A stretch of DNA of 40,404 nucleotides, taken from contig JAAYQE010000051.1 of the NCBI GenBank assembly GCA_012519455.1, positions 1 through 40,404 on the forward strand, given 5' to 3'. Positions 9,710 through 19,797 of the stretch are shown here, piece after piece (the first letter of the stretch is position 1; every line of letters begins with the position of its first letter). Below the pieces are notes generated by a model. The model saw nothing but the letters and a program-made list of their open reading frames with translations. It searched no databases and was not told the origin of the DNA. A program made the translations under genes and the position numbers. The DNA comes from Syntrophomonadaceae bacterium (GTDB lineage Bacteria; Bacillota; Ch66; Ch109).

Positions 9710-11233
9710 ATGGCACCAAAAACTAGAAGAGGTGCTGCAGTGAAGCCCTCACCAGGAAAAGTGCCCCTTATTCAAGCCCTAATTGACTATCGAGATAAAG
9801 GTTACCGTCCTTTTCATATGCCGGGGCATAAGCAAGGGGCTGGTCAATCTCGGTGGTTTAAAGCATTGCTAGGGAAAGAGATTTTTACTTTAGATCTAAC
9901 TGAATTACCCGGTCTGGACGATTTGCATCAACCCCAAGACGTGATCCAGAAGGCCCAGCGGGCCGCGGCCCAGTGCTTTGGGGCAGAAGAAAGTTACTTT
10001 TTAATTAATGGTTCTACGGTAGGGGTACAGGCTATGCTTCTAGCTACGGCCGGGCCGGAAGAAGAAGTGTGGATTACCCGGCAGGCGCACCGTTCAACTC
10101 TGGCGGGTTTAATTTTATCCGGTTCCCGTCCGCGGTACTTGCCGGTGCCGATAGATCCGGTTTATCAAATTCCTCTGGCTCTAAGCGTTACTGAGATACA
10201 AAAGAGACTAGAGGCCGCTCTAAAGACCCCGAATGAGGGGTCTTTGGTCCGAGGATTGCTAGTAGTTCATCCTAATTATTACGGTATAACTAGTGACCTT
10301 TCTGCTATAAGGCAGATAACGCGAGAGCAAAATCAAGTATTATTAGTAGACGAAGCCCATGGTCCTCATTTTTACTTTCACGAAGCTTTACCGATTTCGG
10401 CGTTGGAAGCCGGGGCCGATGTAACGGTACAAAGCTGGCATAAAGTACTTACTTCTTTAACGCAAACCGCTCTTTTACACCGGCAAGGGGTTCGTGTCTC
10501 GAAAGAACGTTTAAGGCGTTGTCTAATGCTCCTTCAATCTTCTAGCCCTTCGTATATTCTTATGTCTTCGTTAGATGCTGCGCGGTGGCAGATGCAGGAA
10601 GAAGGCCGAACTAGATTGGAACAGACTCTGGAATTAGCGGAAAAAGCCCGGGAATTAATTAATCAGATTCACGGATTAAGCTGCCTGGGCCAAGAGGTTC
10701 GGCAGTTTTGTTCTGTAGGGGATTGGGATCCAACCCGCCTAGTGATCAAGGTGAGTGGACTGGGGTTAACCGGTTATCAGGCTGCGGATATTTTACGACA
10801 AGACTACGGTCTACAGGTTGAGATGGCGGATAATTGTAATCTTTTAGCGTTAATTACCCTTGGAGATGACCAGGCGGCTATAAACGATCTGGTAGAAGGG
10901 CTGAAAGACTTAGCCGCTCGGTGGTATAATGGAAAGGATAAGGCTAAAAATGCTCCCTGGTCGATGAAGGCTTACCCCGAACCAGAGGTAGCTTTAACCC
11001 CGCGGGAAGCTTTTTTCTGGTCGCGAACTAGGAATTGTTTCTTGAAGGAAGCGGAGGGAGAGATAAGCGCAGAGTTAATCTGTCCTTATCCGCCCGGGAT
11101 CCCGCTTTTATCTCCCGGAGAAACGATTACCCGAGCGGTAATCGAGATAATAGAAGAACTCCAGGCGGCCGGTGCGACCTGGCAGGGCCCGGCGGATCCT
11201 ACTTTAAAGAAGCTAGAAGTTTTAGTCTTATAG
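9710..11233 (+). CDS. Orn/Lys/Arg decarboxylase family (PLP-dependent)
   Basis: FHMPGHKQGAG, LLVDEAHGPHFYFH, VQSWHKVLTSLTQTALLH (PLP lysine). Confidence 0.9.
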   Translation: MAPKTRRGAAVKPSPGKVPLIQALIDYRDKGYRPFHMPGHKQGAGQSRWFKALLGKEIFTLDLTELPGLDDLHQPQDVIQKAQRAAAQCFGAEESYFLINGSTVGVQAMLLATAGPEEEVWITRQAHRSTLAGLILSGSRPRYLPVPIDPVYQIPLALSVTEIQKRLEAALKTPNEGSLVRGLLVVHPNYYGITSDLSAIRQITREQNQVLLVDEAHGPHFYFHEALPISALEAGADVTVQSWHKVLTSLTQTALLHRQGVRVSKERLRRCLMLLQSSSPSYILMSSLDAARWQMQEEGRTRLEQTLELAEKARELINQIHGLSCLGQEVRQFCSVGDWDPTRLVIKVSGLGLTGYQAADILRQDYGLQVEMADNCNLLALITLGDDQAAINDLVEGLKDLAARWYNGKDKAKNAPWSMKAYPEPEVALTPREAFFWSRTRNCFLKEAEGEISAELICPYPPGIPLLSPGETITRAVIEIIEELQAAGATWQGPADPTLKKLEVLVL

Positions 11234-11304
11234 TCTTGTTTTTTATTTTTTAGCACCCGATCCGGTAATACTATAGCGATAGGGTGTGAAGGGGCGGGTA
11301 GTGT

Positions 11305-12000
11305 TTGATTGCGCAGATAAAGGAAAACCCGGTAATCGGTCATCGGGGGTTTTTTCTTAGCGTGGAAGGCATCGACGGAGCGGGCAAAACCACGGTAGTT
11401 AAAAAAATTGGAACAGAACTGACTAAACAGGGTTATGCGGTACAGATAGTTAGAGAACCAGGTGGTACCTTAATTTCGGAGCAGATTCGTAGTATATTAT
11501 TAGATCCGGATAATCGAAATCTAGTGGCCCCGGCTGAAGCGCTTTTATATGTAGCGGCACGAGCTCAACTAGTGGAAGAGGTTATTAGGTCGAGTTTAAG
11601 TACGAATAAGTTGGTAATTTGTGACCGTTATATTGATTCAACGTTGGCTTATCAGGGTGGAGGCAGGGGCCTCGATCTAGCGTGGTTACAGACCTTGAAT
11701 CAATTAGCTACCGGAGGCTTGGAACCAGATCTTACCTTGTTGTTAGATCTTGAACCGCTGGAAGGCTATCAAAGAAGAAACGCACGGTTTAAACCAAATG
11801 AGTTACCGAAAGATCGATTGGAGGAGGAGTCAGAGGCTTTTTACCAACGGGTACGAGAGGCTTATTTGGCTTTAGCTCGTAAAGAACCAAAGCGAATAAA
11901 GGTACTTAATGCTAGTAAATCTCAGCCCGAAGTGGAGGAGAAAGCTTGGAGTCTGGTGAGGGAGGCGCTCGCCTGGCATGAAGGTAAAAGAACTATCTAG
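11305..12000 (+). CDS. tmk: Thymidylate kinase
   Basis: FLSVEGIDGAGKTTVVKKI...REPGGTLISEQIR...DRYIDSTLAYQGGGRG. Confidence 0.95.
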   Translation: MIAQIKENPVIGHRGFFLSVEGIDGAGKTTVVKKIGTELTKQGYAVQIVREPGGTLISEQIRSILLDPDNRNLVAPAEALLYVAARAQLVEEVIRSSLSTNKLVICDRYIDSTLAYQGGGRGLDLAWLQTLNQLATGGLEPDLTLLLDLEPLEGYQRRNARFKPNELPKDRLEEESEAFYQRVREAYLALARKEPKRIKVLNASKSQPEVEEKAWSLVREALAWHEGKRTI

Positions 12001-12433
12001 GGATAAATTAAGTTCAACGGATAGAACCAGAAGTAAAAAACGGATTTTGGAAACCGAAGGATCCGGTCGTACTTTTGTGGAAGAGATTAAACGGGTAGAG
12101 GCGGTGCAGTGGCAGGAAAAACTGGACCAGCTGATGCAAAGCATTGATGAACAGGCCGAACGTTTACAAAAAAATCAGACCGTACGGGAACTGCAGATCT
12201 ATAAAAACCTAGTTCGAGAGTTTTTACAGGAAACTACGGGAAGTAATTATCGCAAGGTACAGGAAAGTCGCTGGGATCGGCGAGGAAATCTGCGGGTCTT
12301 GACGGTAATTGCGGAAATTGATCAACAACTAGGGGAATTAACCCATCTAGTTATGCAGGAACAAAAGGATCCGTTGAAGATTTTACAAAAGTTAGGGGAA
12401 ATAAGAGGTATCCTGGTGGATTTATATGGTTAA
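11978..12433 (+). CDS. yaaR: YaaR family protein (DUF327)
   Basis: Size, charged helical content and conserved position between tmk and holB. Confidence 0.8.
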   Translation: MKVKELSRDKLSSTDRTRSKKRILETEGSGRTFVEEIKRVEAVQWQEKLDQLMQSIDEQAERLQKNQTVRELQIYKNLVREFLQETTGSNYRKVQESRWDRRGNLRVLTVIAEIDQQLGELTHLVMQEQKDPLKILQKLGEIRGILVDLYG

Positions 12434-12482
12434 GACCCGGATTTAGAAATCCAAGTTCGTTAGGTAATGAGGAGGGGAGCGC

Positions 12483-13502
12483 ATGTCCTGGTCGGAAATC
12501 ATTGGCCAACCGGTAGCGGTTCGCCAATTACAGAATGCCGTAAAAAGGGATCGGATCGGACATGCCTACTTGTTTTATGGTCCGGCCGGGGTAGGTAAGC
12601 GTACTACGGCCCGAATTTTTGCCCAGACATTGAATTGTCTGGAGAGCGGGACGGGTGACGTCTGTGGACAATGCCGTTCCTGTCTCCAAAGTAAGGCCGG
12701 TAATCACCCGGATATACTGGAAATCACTCCTATGGGTACTTCTATCCGTATTCAACAAATACGGGACCTATCACGGGAAGCTTTGTTTCGGCCTTTAGCG
12801 GGCCGGCATAAGATTTTTTTGATTCTAGGTGCCGAAAATATGACTTTAGAGGCCGCTAATAATTTATTAAAAATACTAGAGGAACCTCCGGCGTATGTAG
12901 TCTTTATCTTAACTACAACAGCCAATTTAAGGCTATTACCGACGATCCTTTCCCGCTGTCAGCAGATCCGGTTTGCGCCGTTGACGGTTCAAGCTATAGA
13001 AAACTATTTAGTCCAGCAAGAGGCCGTAGACCCGGTCTTAGCCCGGCAAATGGCTCATCTGGCCGGAGGTAGTTTAAGCGAGGCCATGGAACTACGGCAA
13101 GAGATACAAACGGAAAAATCGCTGCGGGAGGCAGCCTTAGAAATGCTAACCCAAATGGGGGAAGAGGATAGTTTAGCGGCCTTATTACGGTTTAAACCCT
13201 GGGAAGAGCGTTCCCAAGTAAAGCTATTATTACAGGTGTTAGGTTTATGGTTTAGAGATTTAATGATCTGGCAAAAGACGGCGGAAGAACGTCTACTGGT
13301 AAACCAGGATCGATTAGATTTAATTCGACGGCATGCTCATTTATGGAAGCAGGCGGATCAAGTTTTATCCTTAATTCAGGATGCCCGCCAGAAGCTGGAA
13401 AAAAACGCTAATATACCATTGCTCCTGGAAGTATTCCTATTGGAGCTTTTTGAATATAGAGGGGGATTAGTCAGTGCCAGTCGTAGTAGGGGTCCGCTTT
13501 AA
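12483..13502 (+). CDS. holB: DNA polymerase III delta' subunit
   Basis: IIGQPVAVRQLQNAVKRDRIGHAYLFYGPAGVGKRTTARIFAQTLNC. Confidence 0.92.
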   Translation: MSWSEIIGQPVAVRQLQNAVKRDRIGHAYLFYGPAGVGKRTTARIFAQTLNCLESGTGDVCGQCRSCLQSKAGNHPDILEITPMGTSIRIQQIRDLSREALFRPLAGRHKIFLILGAENMTLEAANNLLKILEEPPAYVVFILTTTANLRLLPTILSRCQQIRFAPLTVQAIENYLVQQEAVDPVLARQMAHLAGGSLSEAMELRQEIQTEKSLREAALEMLTQMGEEDSLAALLRFKPWEERSQVKLLLQVLGLWFRDLMIWQKTAEERLLVNQDRLDLIRRHAHLWKQADQVLSLIQDARQKLEKNANIPLLLEVFLLELFEYRGGLVSASRSRGPL

Positions 13503-14853
13503 ACGGGCGGGCAAGATATACTTTTTTGATCCAGGTGATTTTACGTTAGCGCCGAAGGATAAAGTGGTAGTGGAAACCGCTCGGGGAATAGAATACGGAG
13601 AAGTGGTTATAGGACCTCGGGAGGTTTCAGAAGATGAGCTAGTTCTACCGTTAAAAACGGTTTTGCGTTTAGGTACCGAAGAAGATGCTAGACAGGTAGA
13701 AGAAAACCTACAGAAACAAAATGAGGCTTTTAAGATCTGTTTAGAAAAGATCCACGAGCATGAACTGCCAATGAAACTAATCGACGTGGAATATACTTTT
13801 GATAATAGTCGGATTATCTTTTATTTTACCGCAGAAGGACGCGTAGATTTTCGGGAACTGGTTAAGAGTCTGGCCTCTGTATTTCGGACACGGATCGAAC
13901 TGCGGCAGATCGGGGTACGTGATGAAGCGAAGATGCTGGGGGGAATCGCTAGTTGTGGCCGGGTTCTCTGTTGTCATGCCTTTCTTGGTGATTTTGAGCC
14001 GGTTTCGATTCGAATGGCCAAGGACCAGAATTTATCCCTTAACCCCACTAAGATTTCGGGAATTTGTGGTCGGTTAATGTGTTGTTTAAAATATGAGACC
14101 GAGGTTTATGCCAACCAAAAAGAGGTTCAGGTAATTCCTCCCGGTTTGAAAGAAGGCTGGGACAGTAATAATGGTATCATCCCGGTTTTAGAGGAAAATA
14201 TCGAAACCGGGATGGAGTCAGCCGAAGAAACCCCAGTAGAAACAGTAACGCAACCTGAATTGCCGGTCCGGCTAGAAGAGGCTAAGGAATCGCCGGAGGA
14301 AGAGACGAATAAAACCGGTTCCACCGTAACGGTTGAAAACCATCTACCCCAGGAAGGTACGGGGAACCCAAATAGTAAACCTAAAGACCATCCCCACCCC
14401 CGCTTTCGTACGGGCAAATTGGGTCATCAAGGCCGATCTCGGGGTAACGGCCCGTCCGTGCCTAACCTATCTAAGGACCATGCACGCACCCCTTCTCGCT
14501 CTGCAGATAGTTTAGAACAACGGGGTAAGTCGGAAACCCGTGTGAATGCCCCATCAACCAATGGGACGAATAAACGGGTAGACACGCGGAATAATTATTC
14601 ACCTCGCGATAACCGTCGGCCCCGGAAAAATGGCTCTTCTCGGGGCAATGATTTGGAGCGGGTTCGTGATCCTATTAAAGTACAAAATAATGAAAAACTA
14701 AAAAATAATGGCCGTAAAAATAAAGTTAATCCTCAACCGTATCCGAGAAAGTCATCGGTAATGCCCCGACCGGTGGAACCGCAAAAAACTAAAACCGGTA
14801 ATTCAGAGAAAGGGCCGACGGAAAGCCATATGCCTCAATCAACAGGGGGTTAA
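13474..14853 (+). CDS. ricT: PSP1-domain protein RicT (YaaT) with long low-complexity C-terminal tail
   Basis: GVRFKRAGKIYFFDPGDF...CGRVLCCHAFL...ICGRLMCCLKYE; GTG start. Confidence 0.9.
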   Translation: MPVVVGVRFKRAGKIYFFDPGDFTLAPKDKVVVETARGIEYGEVVIGPREVSEDELVLPLKTVLRLGTEEDARQVEENLQKQNEAFKICLEKIHEHELPMKLIDVEYTFDNSRIIFYFTAEGRVDFRELVKSLASVFRTRIELRQIGVRDEAKMLGGIASCGRVLCCHAFLGDFEPVSIRMAKDQNLSLNPTKISGICGRLMCCLKYETEVYANQKEVQVIPPGLKEGWDSNNGIIPVLEENIETGMESAEETPVETVTQPELPVRLEEAKESPEEETNKTGSTVTVENHLPQEGTGNPNSKPKDHPHPRFRTGKLGHQGRSRGNGPSVPNLSKDHARTPSRSADSLEQRGKSETRVNAPSTNGTNKRVDTRNNYSPRDNRRPRKNGSSRGNDLERVRDPIKVQNNEKLKNNGRKNKVNPQPYPRKSSVMPRPVEPQKTKTGNSEKGPTESHMPQSTGG

Positions 14854-14856
14854 GTT

Positions 14857-15192
14857 ATGCAGATATCTTCGATTATAATGGAGATGGAGGAGAAGATAGC
14901 GGATTTAGGTAAAGAGTTAAAGGCGATTAAAGAGGGGGTAAGGGCGCTTGAGAAGGAGAATCAGTTACTCCGTCAAAAGCTTTATATGCCTTCTTCTCCA
15001 GTAACACCAAACGAATCGCATAAATCACCTAAGGAGAGAAAATCCGGAGCCGGCTATCGTAATTTAGGCTTTCTTTATGAGGAAGGGTATCATATTTGTC
15101 CGCATAATTTTGGACGCGTACGCACCGAGGACTGTCTTTTTTGCCTAAGTTTCTTAAAACAGGCGGAAGGATCGGAAGGGAAACCTGAGTAA
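14857..15192 (+). CDS. yabA: Replication initiation control protein YabA
   Basis: N-terminal coiled coil; C-terminal zinc motif [24 protein letters not shown]. Confidence 0.9.
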   Translation: MQISSIIMEMEEKIADLGKELKAIKEGVRALEKENQLLRQKLYMPSSPVTPNESHKSPKERKSGAGYRNLGFLYEEGYHICPHNFGRVRTEDCLFCLSFLKQAEGSEGKPE

Positions 15193-16004
15193 TGGAAGGG
15201 TTATGCTTACCTGATGAATTTGTGGTAGATTTAAAACAAGGACTAAAATTAATCCAAAGCCGTCAGGGTTATGGTTTAACCATGGATACCGTACTGTTGG
15301 CCCATTTTGTCTCTCTGCAACCGGGAGATCGGGTCGCGGAGTTAGGTACCGGTAACGGGGCTATCCCCCTTTTATTGACTACGCGGGTGGAGGAGTTAAC
15401 TGTTTGGGGCTTAGAATTGCAACCGAGCCTTGCGGACCGGGCGCAGCGTAGTGTATTTCTGAATAGATTGGAAGAGCGAATTAAGATTCAAAGCGGGGAT
15501 TTGCGGCAGATTCAAGAAATTAAGGCCCCTAACACTTTTGAGGTGGTAATTAGTAATCCCCCTTACTGGCCGGTCGGGAGAGGGAGATCTAATCTTCGCT
15601 GTGAGGTAGCTTGGGCTAAGGAAGAACTAGGTTGCAAGTTGTCGGAGGTAATCATAGCTGGCCATTGGTTATTACGTCCTGGTGGGAGAATGGCGTTAGT
15701 TCATCTGTGGGAACGTCGGCAGGAAGTCATAGAAACTTTACTGCGGCATGGAATGAAGCCTCGGGTTTATCAAGAAATTCAATTTAACCCAAAATCCTTA
15801 CCGACGCGAATTTTGGTGGAGGCGGTTAAATCCGACCAACCCGAGAGCGCAGAAGTTATTCCGATTGAAGTGAAAGGTAAGGAAGGAGACGCATTGACCG
15901 CCTGGGCCCAGGCGGTGATGACAAAGATTAAGCGGGAGCCCTTGATCCTCTATACGGCTAACCGCGAGTTTACCCCGGAGGTCAAGGTGATGTACGATGA
16001 CTAA
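15192..16004 (+). CDS. tRNA1(Val) (adenine-N6)-methyltransferase family (TrmN6/YabB)
   Basis: VAELGTGNGAIPLLL, catalytic VISNPPYW. Confidence 0.9.
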   Translation: MEGLCLPDEFVVDLKQGLKLIQSRQGYGLTMDTVLLAHFVSLQPGDRVAELGTGNGAIPLLLTTRVEELTVWGLELQPSLADRAQRSVFLNRLEERIKIQSGDLRQIQEIKAPNTFEVVISNPPYWPVGRGRSNLRCEVAWAKEELGCKLSEVIIAGHWLLRPGGRMALVHLWERRQEVIETLLRHGMKPRVYQEIQFNPKSLPTRILVEAVKSDQPESAEVIPIEVKGKEGDALTAWAQAVMTKIKREPLILYTANREFTPEVKVMYDD

Positions 16005-16953
16005 TTTAAAAAAAGGGCAGTCGGTTAACGAGTTTGGTCAATTGTTTTTATGCGCGACGCCGATTGGTAATCTAGAGGATATTACTTTGCGGGTGTTGAG
16101 GGTATTCCAGGAAGTAGATTTGATTGCTGCAGAGGATACCCGGCGTACCTTAAGGCTATTGAATCACTATGGGATCAGTAAACCGCTTACCAGTTACTAT
16201 GAGCATAATCAACGCCAAAAAGGGCCCTTTATCATCGAACAGCTTTTACAAGGAAAAAAGGTGGCGTTAGTGTCCGATGCCGGGATGCCCGGCATTTCTG
16301 ATCCGGGAGAAAATTTGGTTCAGGAAGCGCTCGCAGCGGGGGTACCGGTGACGGTATTACCGGGACCTTCTGCCGTGTTGGCGGCATTGAGTCTTTCTGG
16401 TCTTTCTACGCGTAGATTTGTTTTTGAAGGGTTTTTGCCACGACCGCGAAGGGAACGGAAGCAGCGTATTCAGGAATTAGCCGGTGAACCCCGAACCCTG
16501 GTGCTTTTTGAGTCACCGCATCGTTTGCTAGAAACGTTGCCCTTGCTTCTAGAATCCTGGGGACCTAGAAAGGCCGCAGTCGTGCGAGAAGTCACCAAAA
16601 AATTTGAAGAGGTGATACGGGGAACGCTCGCAGAGGTCTGGGAGCATTTTAAGGTTGAAGCTCCTCGAGGGGAATTGGTGTTGGTCATTGAAGGCCAATC
16701 GATATTAAACAAGGCCAATGATGGGGTTGAAACTAGCCGGGAAGGAGCTTCCTCCGAAGCCATTGAGGAGCGTATTGAGGAATTATTGGATATGGTAGCT
16801 TTCCGGGCTGAGAGGGGCGAAAATCCCCGGGATGTATTACGGGAGATAGCCCGGAAATATAACTTAAGCCGACGCAGGCTCTATCAGTCCTGGATTAAAG
16901 CCCGCAACCAAAAAGCAGATAGCCCTTCGCATTTAAAAAAGGGAGAGAGCTAA
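15997..16953 (+). CDS. rsmI: 16S rRNA (cytidine1402-2'-O)-methyltransferase
   Basis: LFLCATPIGNLEDITLRVLRVFQEVDLIAAEDTRRT...SDAGMPGISDPG. Confidence 0.95.
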   Translation: MTNLKKGQSVNEFGQLFLCATPIGNLEDITLRVLRVFQEVDLIAAEDTRRTLRLLNHYGISKPLTSYYEHNQRQKGPFIIEQLLQGKKVALVSDAGMPGISDPGENLVQEALAAGVPVTVLPGPSAVLAALSLSGLSTRRFVFEGFLPRPRRERKQRIQELAGEPRTLVLFESPHRLLETLPLLLESWGPRKAAVVREVTKKFEEVIRGTLAEVWEHFKVEAPRGELVLVIEGQSILNKANDGVETSREGASSEAIEERIEELLDMVAFRAERGENPRDVLREIARKYNLSRRRLYQSWIKARNQKADSPSHLKKGES

Positions 16954-16966
16954 ATTTACCTAAAAA

Positions 16967-16996
16967 AAAGAACCCCGGGCAAGTCGGTGTTCTTAG
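16967..16996. terminator. Hairpin between convergent rsmI and abrB
   Basis: AGAACCCCG...CGGTGTTCT with an upstream A-run; possibly bidirectional. Confidence 0.45.
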
Positions 16997-17047
16997 GATA
17001 AATGGTTAAGATAAGCGATATTAGTCTTGGAATGATTGGAAGCGTAA

Positions 17048-17296
17048 TTAACCGGCCTGTTGCGTCATTTCCTGCATACATTGACGACAAACATTTTTAC
17101 CGCGGAAATGGTTAACATCATCGGCACTACTACAAAAAACACAAGCCGGTTCATATTTCTTAAGGACGATTTTTTCATTATCTACATAAATTTCGAGTGC
17201 GTCCTTTTCTTCGATGCCCAAGGTTCTACGTAATTCGATAGGAATTACTATTCTTCCTAATTCATCCACTTTACGAACGATTCCGGTAGATTTCAT
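17048..17296 (-). CDS. abrB: AbrB family transition-state regulator
   Basis: MKSTGIVRKVDELGRIVIPIELRRTLGIEEKDALEIYVDNEKIVLKKY. Confidence 0.92.
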   Translation of the reverse strand: MKSTGIVRKVDELGRIVIPIELRRTLGIEEKDALEIYVDNEKIVLKKYEPACVFCSSADDVNHFRGKNVCRQCMQEMTQQAG

Positions 17297-17425
17297 CTTT
17301 TATTTGCTCCTCCTTCTATGCCTAACATTTTTGAAGAAAAACCCTGTGTAAATGGTACCAATGATTCCAAAAAAAGTCAAGATATATTTCTACACAATAC
17401 GACATTTCGGGTAAAAATTTTTAGC

Positions 17426-17455
17426 TTGACTAAAATTCGTGAATTTTAATATACT
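17426..17455 (+). promoter_or_regulatory. SigmaA promoter for the T-box/metG transcript
   Basis: TTGACT-N18-TATACT. Confidence 0.65.
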
Positions 17456-17494
17456 ATCAATATGTGATCTATACGGAAAGAATTAAAAATTGTA

Positions 17495-17768
17495 TGATCA
17501 GTGATGAAGGGAAGGTAAGCCGAATTTACCGTTACAGAGAGCGGGGAAGGGTGGAATCCCGGTACGGTGGACGGCTGAAGATGGCCTGGAGCTGCCTGCG
17601 CGAAATTAGGCGAGGACTAATAGTAGTTCAGGCCGGCGGCGGACGTTATCCCGCTACAGTTAAATGATTACTGGTTGAGGTTTTAGCCGTGAGGTTGAAA
17701 TAAAACAGGGTGGTACCGCGAGGGAATCCTCTCGCCCCTGGAATGGGGGATGAGGGGCTTTTTTACTT
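17495..17768 (+). promoter_or_regulatory. T-box leader, predicted Met specifier (AUG at 17581-17583)
   Basis: cagagagcgggg distal Stem I motif, gaagATGgcc specifier region, T-box AGGGTGGTACCGCGag, terminator with T-run at 17763, directly before metG. Confidence 0.88.
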
Positions 17769-17814
17769 TTCCAAGTCCATTAAACAAGCTAATTAACATG
17801 AGGAGGCGAGATTT

Positions 17815-19779
17815 ATGTCAAAAGCCCAGGGGACTTTTTATATTACGACCCCTATTTATTATCCCAGTGATTCTTTGCATATCGGACACGCTTATACCAC
17901 GGTAGCGGCCGATGCCATGGCCCGTTATAAGCGGATGCGGGGTTATGATGTTTTTTTTCTCACCGGTTCAGATGAACATGGACAGAAAATCGAGCGGAAA
18001 GCGATTGCCGCCGGTCTGGCCCCTGAGGCCTATGTGGACCAAATTGTAGAAGGATTTAAACATTTATGGAAAAGGTTAGAGATTTCTAATAATGATTTTA
18101 TCCGTACTTCAGAAGCCCGTCATCAAAAGGTAGTACAGGAGATATTTCAAAAAATCTATAACCAGGGGGATATTTATAAGGCAGAATATGAGGGCTGGTA
18201 TTGTACGCCTTGTGAAACTTTTTGGACGGAACGGCAGGCCGAAGATCAGGTATGCCCCGATTGTGGGCGTCCAGTGGAACTATTAAAAGAAGAAAGTTAT
18301 TTCTTCCGTATGTCCAAATATCAGGACCGATTACTGGAACATATTGCGACCCACCCTGAATTCATCCAGCCGGTGTCCCGACGGAATGAGATGATTAATT
18401 TTATTAAACAGGGCTTAGAGGATCTCTGTGTATCGCGTACAACCTTTCAGTGGGGTATTCCGGTTCCTTTTGCGCCGGGGCATGTCGTTTATGTTTGGTT
18501 TGATGCTTTAGTTAATTACCTGACCGCCATCGGTTATACGACGGATGCGGCCATGTTTAATCGGTACTGGCCGGCAGATGTGCATCTGGTGGGTAAGGAC
18601 ATTGTGCGTTTTCATACGGTAATTTGGCCCATAATTTTGATGGCCGCGGAATTGCCGTTGCCGGAGCGGGTATTCGGTCACGGCTGGTTGCTTTTGGAGG
18701 GGGGCAAGATGTCTAAATCCAAAGGGAATGTGATTGATCCTCTGGTTTTGATTGATAAGTATGGGGTAGATGCGGTTCGTTATTATTTACTACGGGAGTT
18801 GCCTTCAGGTTTAGATGGCTATTATTCGGAAGAAGCTTTAGTGAAACGGATTAATACCGATTTAGCTAATGATCTGGGGAATCTGGTTAGCCGTACCCTA
18901 GCCATGGTGGAACGATATTGTGATCGTAAAATACCGCAACCGGGTGAATTAGAACCGGTAGATCGAGAAGTGATAGAACTGGCCCAAACAGTAGGACAGG
19001 AAACAGAAAATTTATTGGATAACCTTGAACTATCTAATGCCCTAGCGGCGATCTGGAAACTGGTTGGGCGTTGTAACAAATATATTGATGAAATGGCGCC
19101 TTGGGCTTTAGCCCGGGATGTGGCTAATCAAACCCGGCTCAATACCGTGCTTTACGTAATGGCGGAAAGTTTACGCCAAGTTACCATTCTTTGCACCCCG
19201 TTTATGCCTCTTTTCCCAGAACGGGTTTGGGGACAGTTAGGGTTGGAAGGAAAGGAAGAACTGCAAACCTGGGATAGTTTACGTTGGGGTCTACTACCGG
19301 CCGGAACCATAGTAAAACGCGGGGCTTCGTTGTTTCCCCGGATTGAATTCAAGGAAGTATTGGAAGGAGCAGAAAACCCGGTGAAATCAGAAAAAAAGGG
19401 ATCACCAGATAAATCCCCGAAGGAAGAGATGGTAAAGGAGAAGCCAGCTGTGGGGCAAAAAATAAAGTACGAAGATTTCGCTAAATTAGATCTACGGATT
19501 GCTCAGGTAATCGAAGCGCAAAAAGTAGAAAAGGCCGATAAATTATTGCAGCTAAAGGTAGATCTAGGTGGGGAGCAACGCACGATTGTAGCCGGGGTAG
19601 CGCAGCACTATCGTCCGGAAGAATTATTAGGGAAAAAAGTCGTATTACTAGCTAATCTAGAACCAACGAAAATTCGGGGGATTGTTTCTGAAGGCATGCT
19701 CCTGGCCGCTTCCGATGACCAGAGTTTAGAAGTTTTAACTTTGCATAAGGAACTAGACCCTGGGGCTAAAGTTAAATAG
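17815..19779 (+). CDS. metG: Methionyl-tRNA synthetase with C-terminal tRNA-binding domain
   Basis: YITTPIYYPSDSLHIGHAYTT, KMSKSKGNVID, C-terminal DFAKLDLRIAQVIEAQKVEKADKLLQLKVDLG. Confidence 0.97.
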   Translation: MSKAQGTFYITTPIYYPSDSLHIGHAYTTVAADAMARYKRMRGYDVFFLTGSDEHGQKIERKAIAAGLAPEAYVDQIVEGFKHLWKRLEISNNDFIRTSEARHQKVVQEIFQKIYNQGDIYKAEYEGWYCTPCETFWTERQAEDQVCPDCGRPVELLKEESYFFRMSKYQDRLLEHIATHPEFIQPVSRRNEMINFIKQGLEDLCVSRTTFQWGIPVPFAPGHVVYVWFDALVNYLTAIGYTTDAAMFNRYWPADVHLVGKDIVRFHTVIWPIILMAAELPLPERVFGHGWLLLEGGKMSKSKGNVIDPLVLIDKYGVDAVRYYLLRELPSGLDGYYSEEALVKRINTDLANDLGNLVSRTLAMVERYCDRKIPQPGELEPVDREVIELAQTVGQETENLLDNLELSNALAAIWKLVGRCNKYIDEMAPWALARDVANQTRLNTVLYVMAESLRQVTILCTPFMPLFPERVWGQLGLEGKEELQTWDSLRWGLLPAGTIVKRGASLFPRIEFKEVLEGAENPVKSEKKGSPDKSPKEEMVKEKPAVGQKIKYEDFAKLDLRIAQVIEAQKVEKADKLLQLKVDLGGEQRTIVAGVAQHYRPEELLGKKVVLLANLEPTKIRGIVSEGMLLAASDDQSLEVLTLHKELDPGAKVK

Positions 19780-19797
19780 GGAATAGGAGAAGATACC

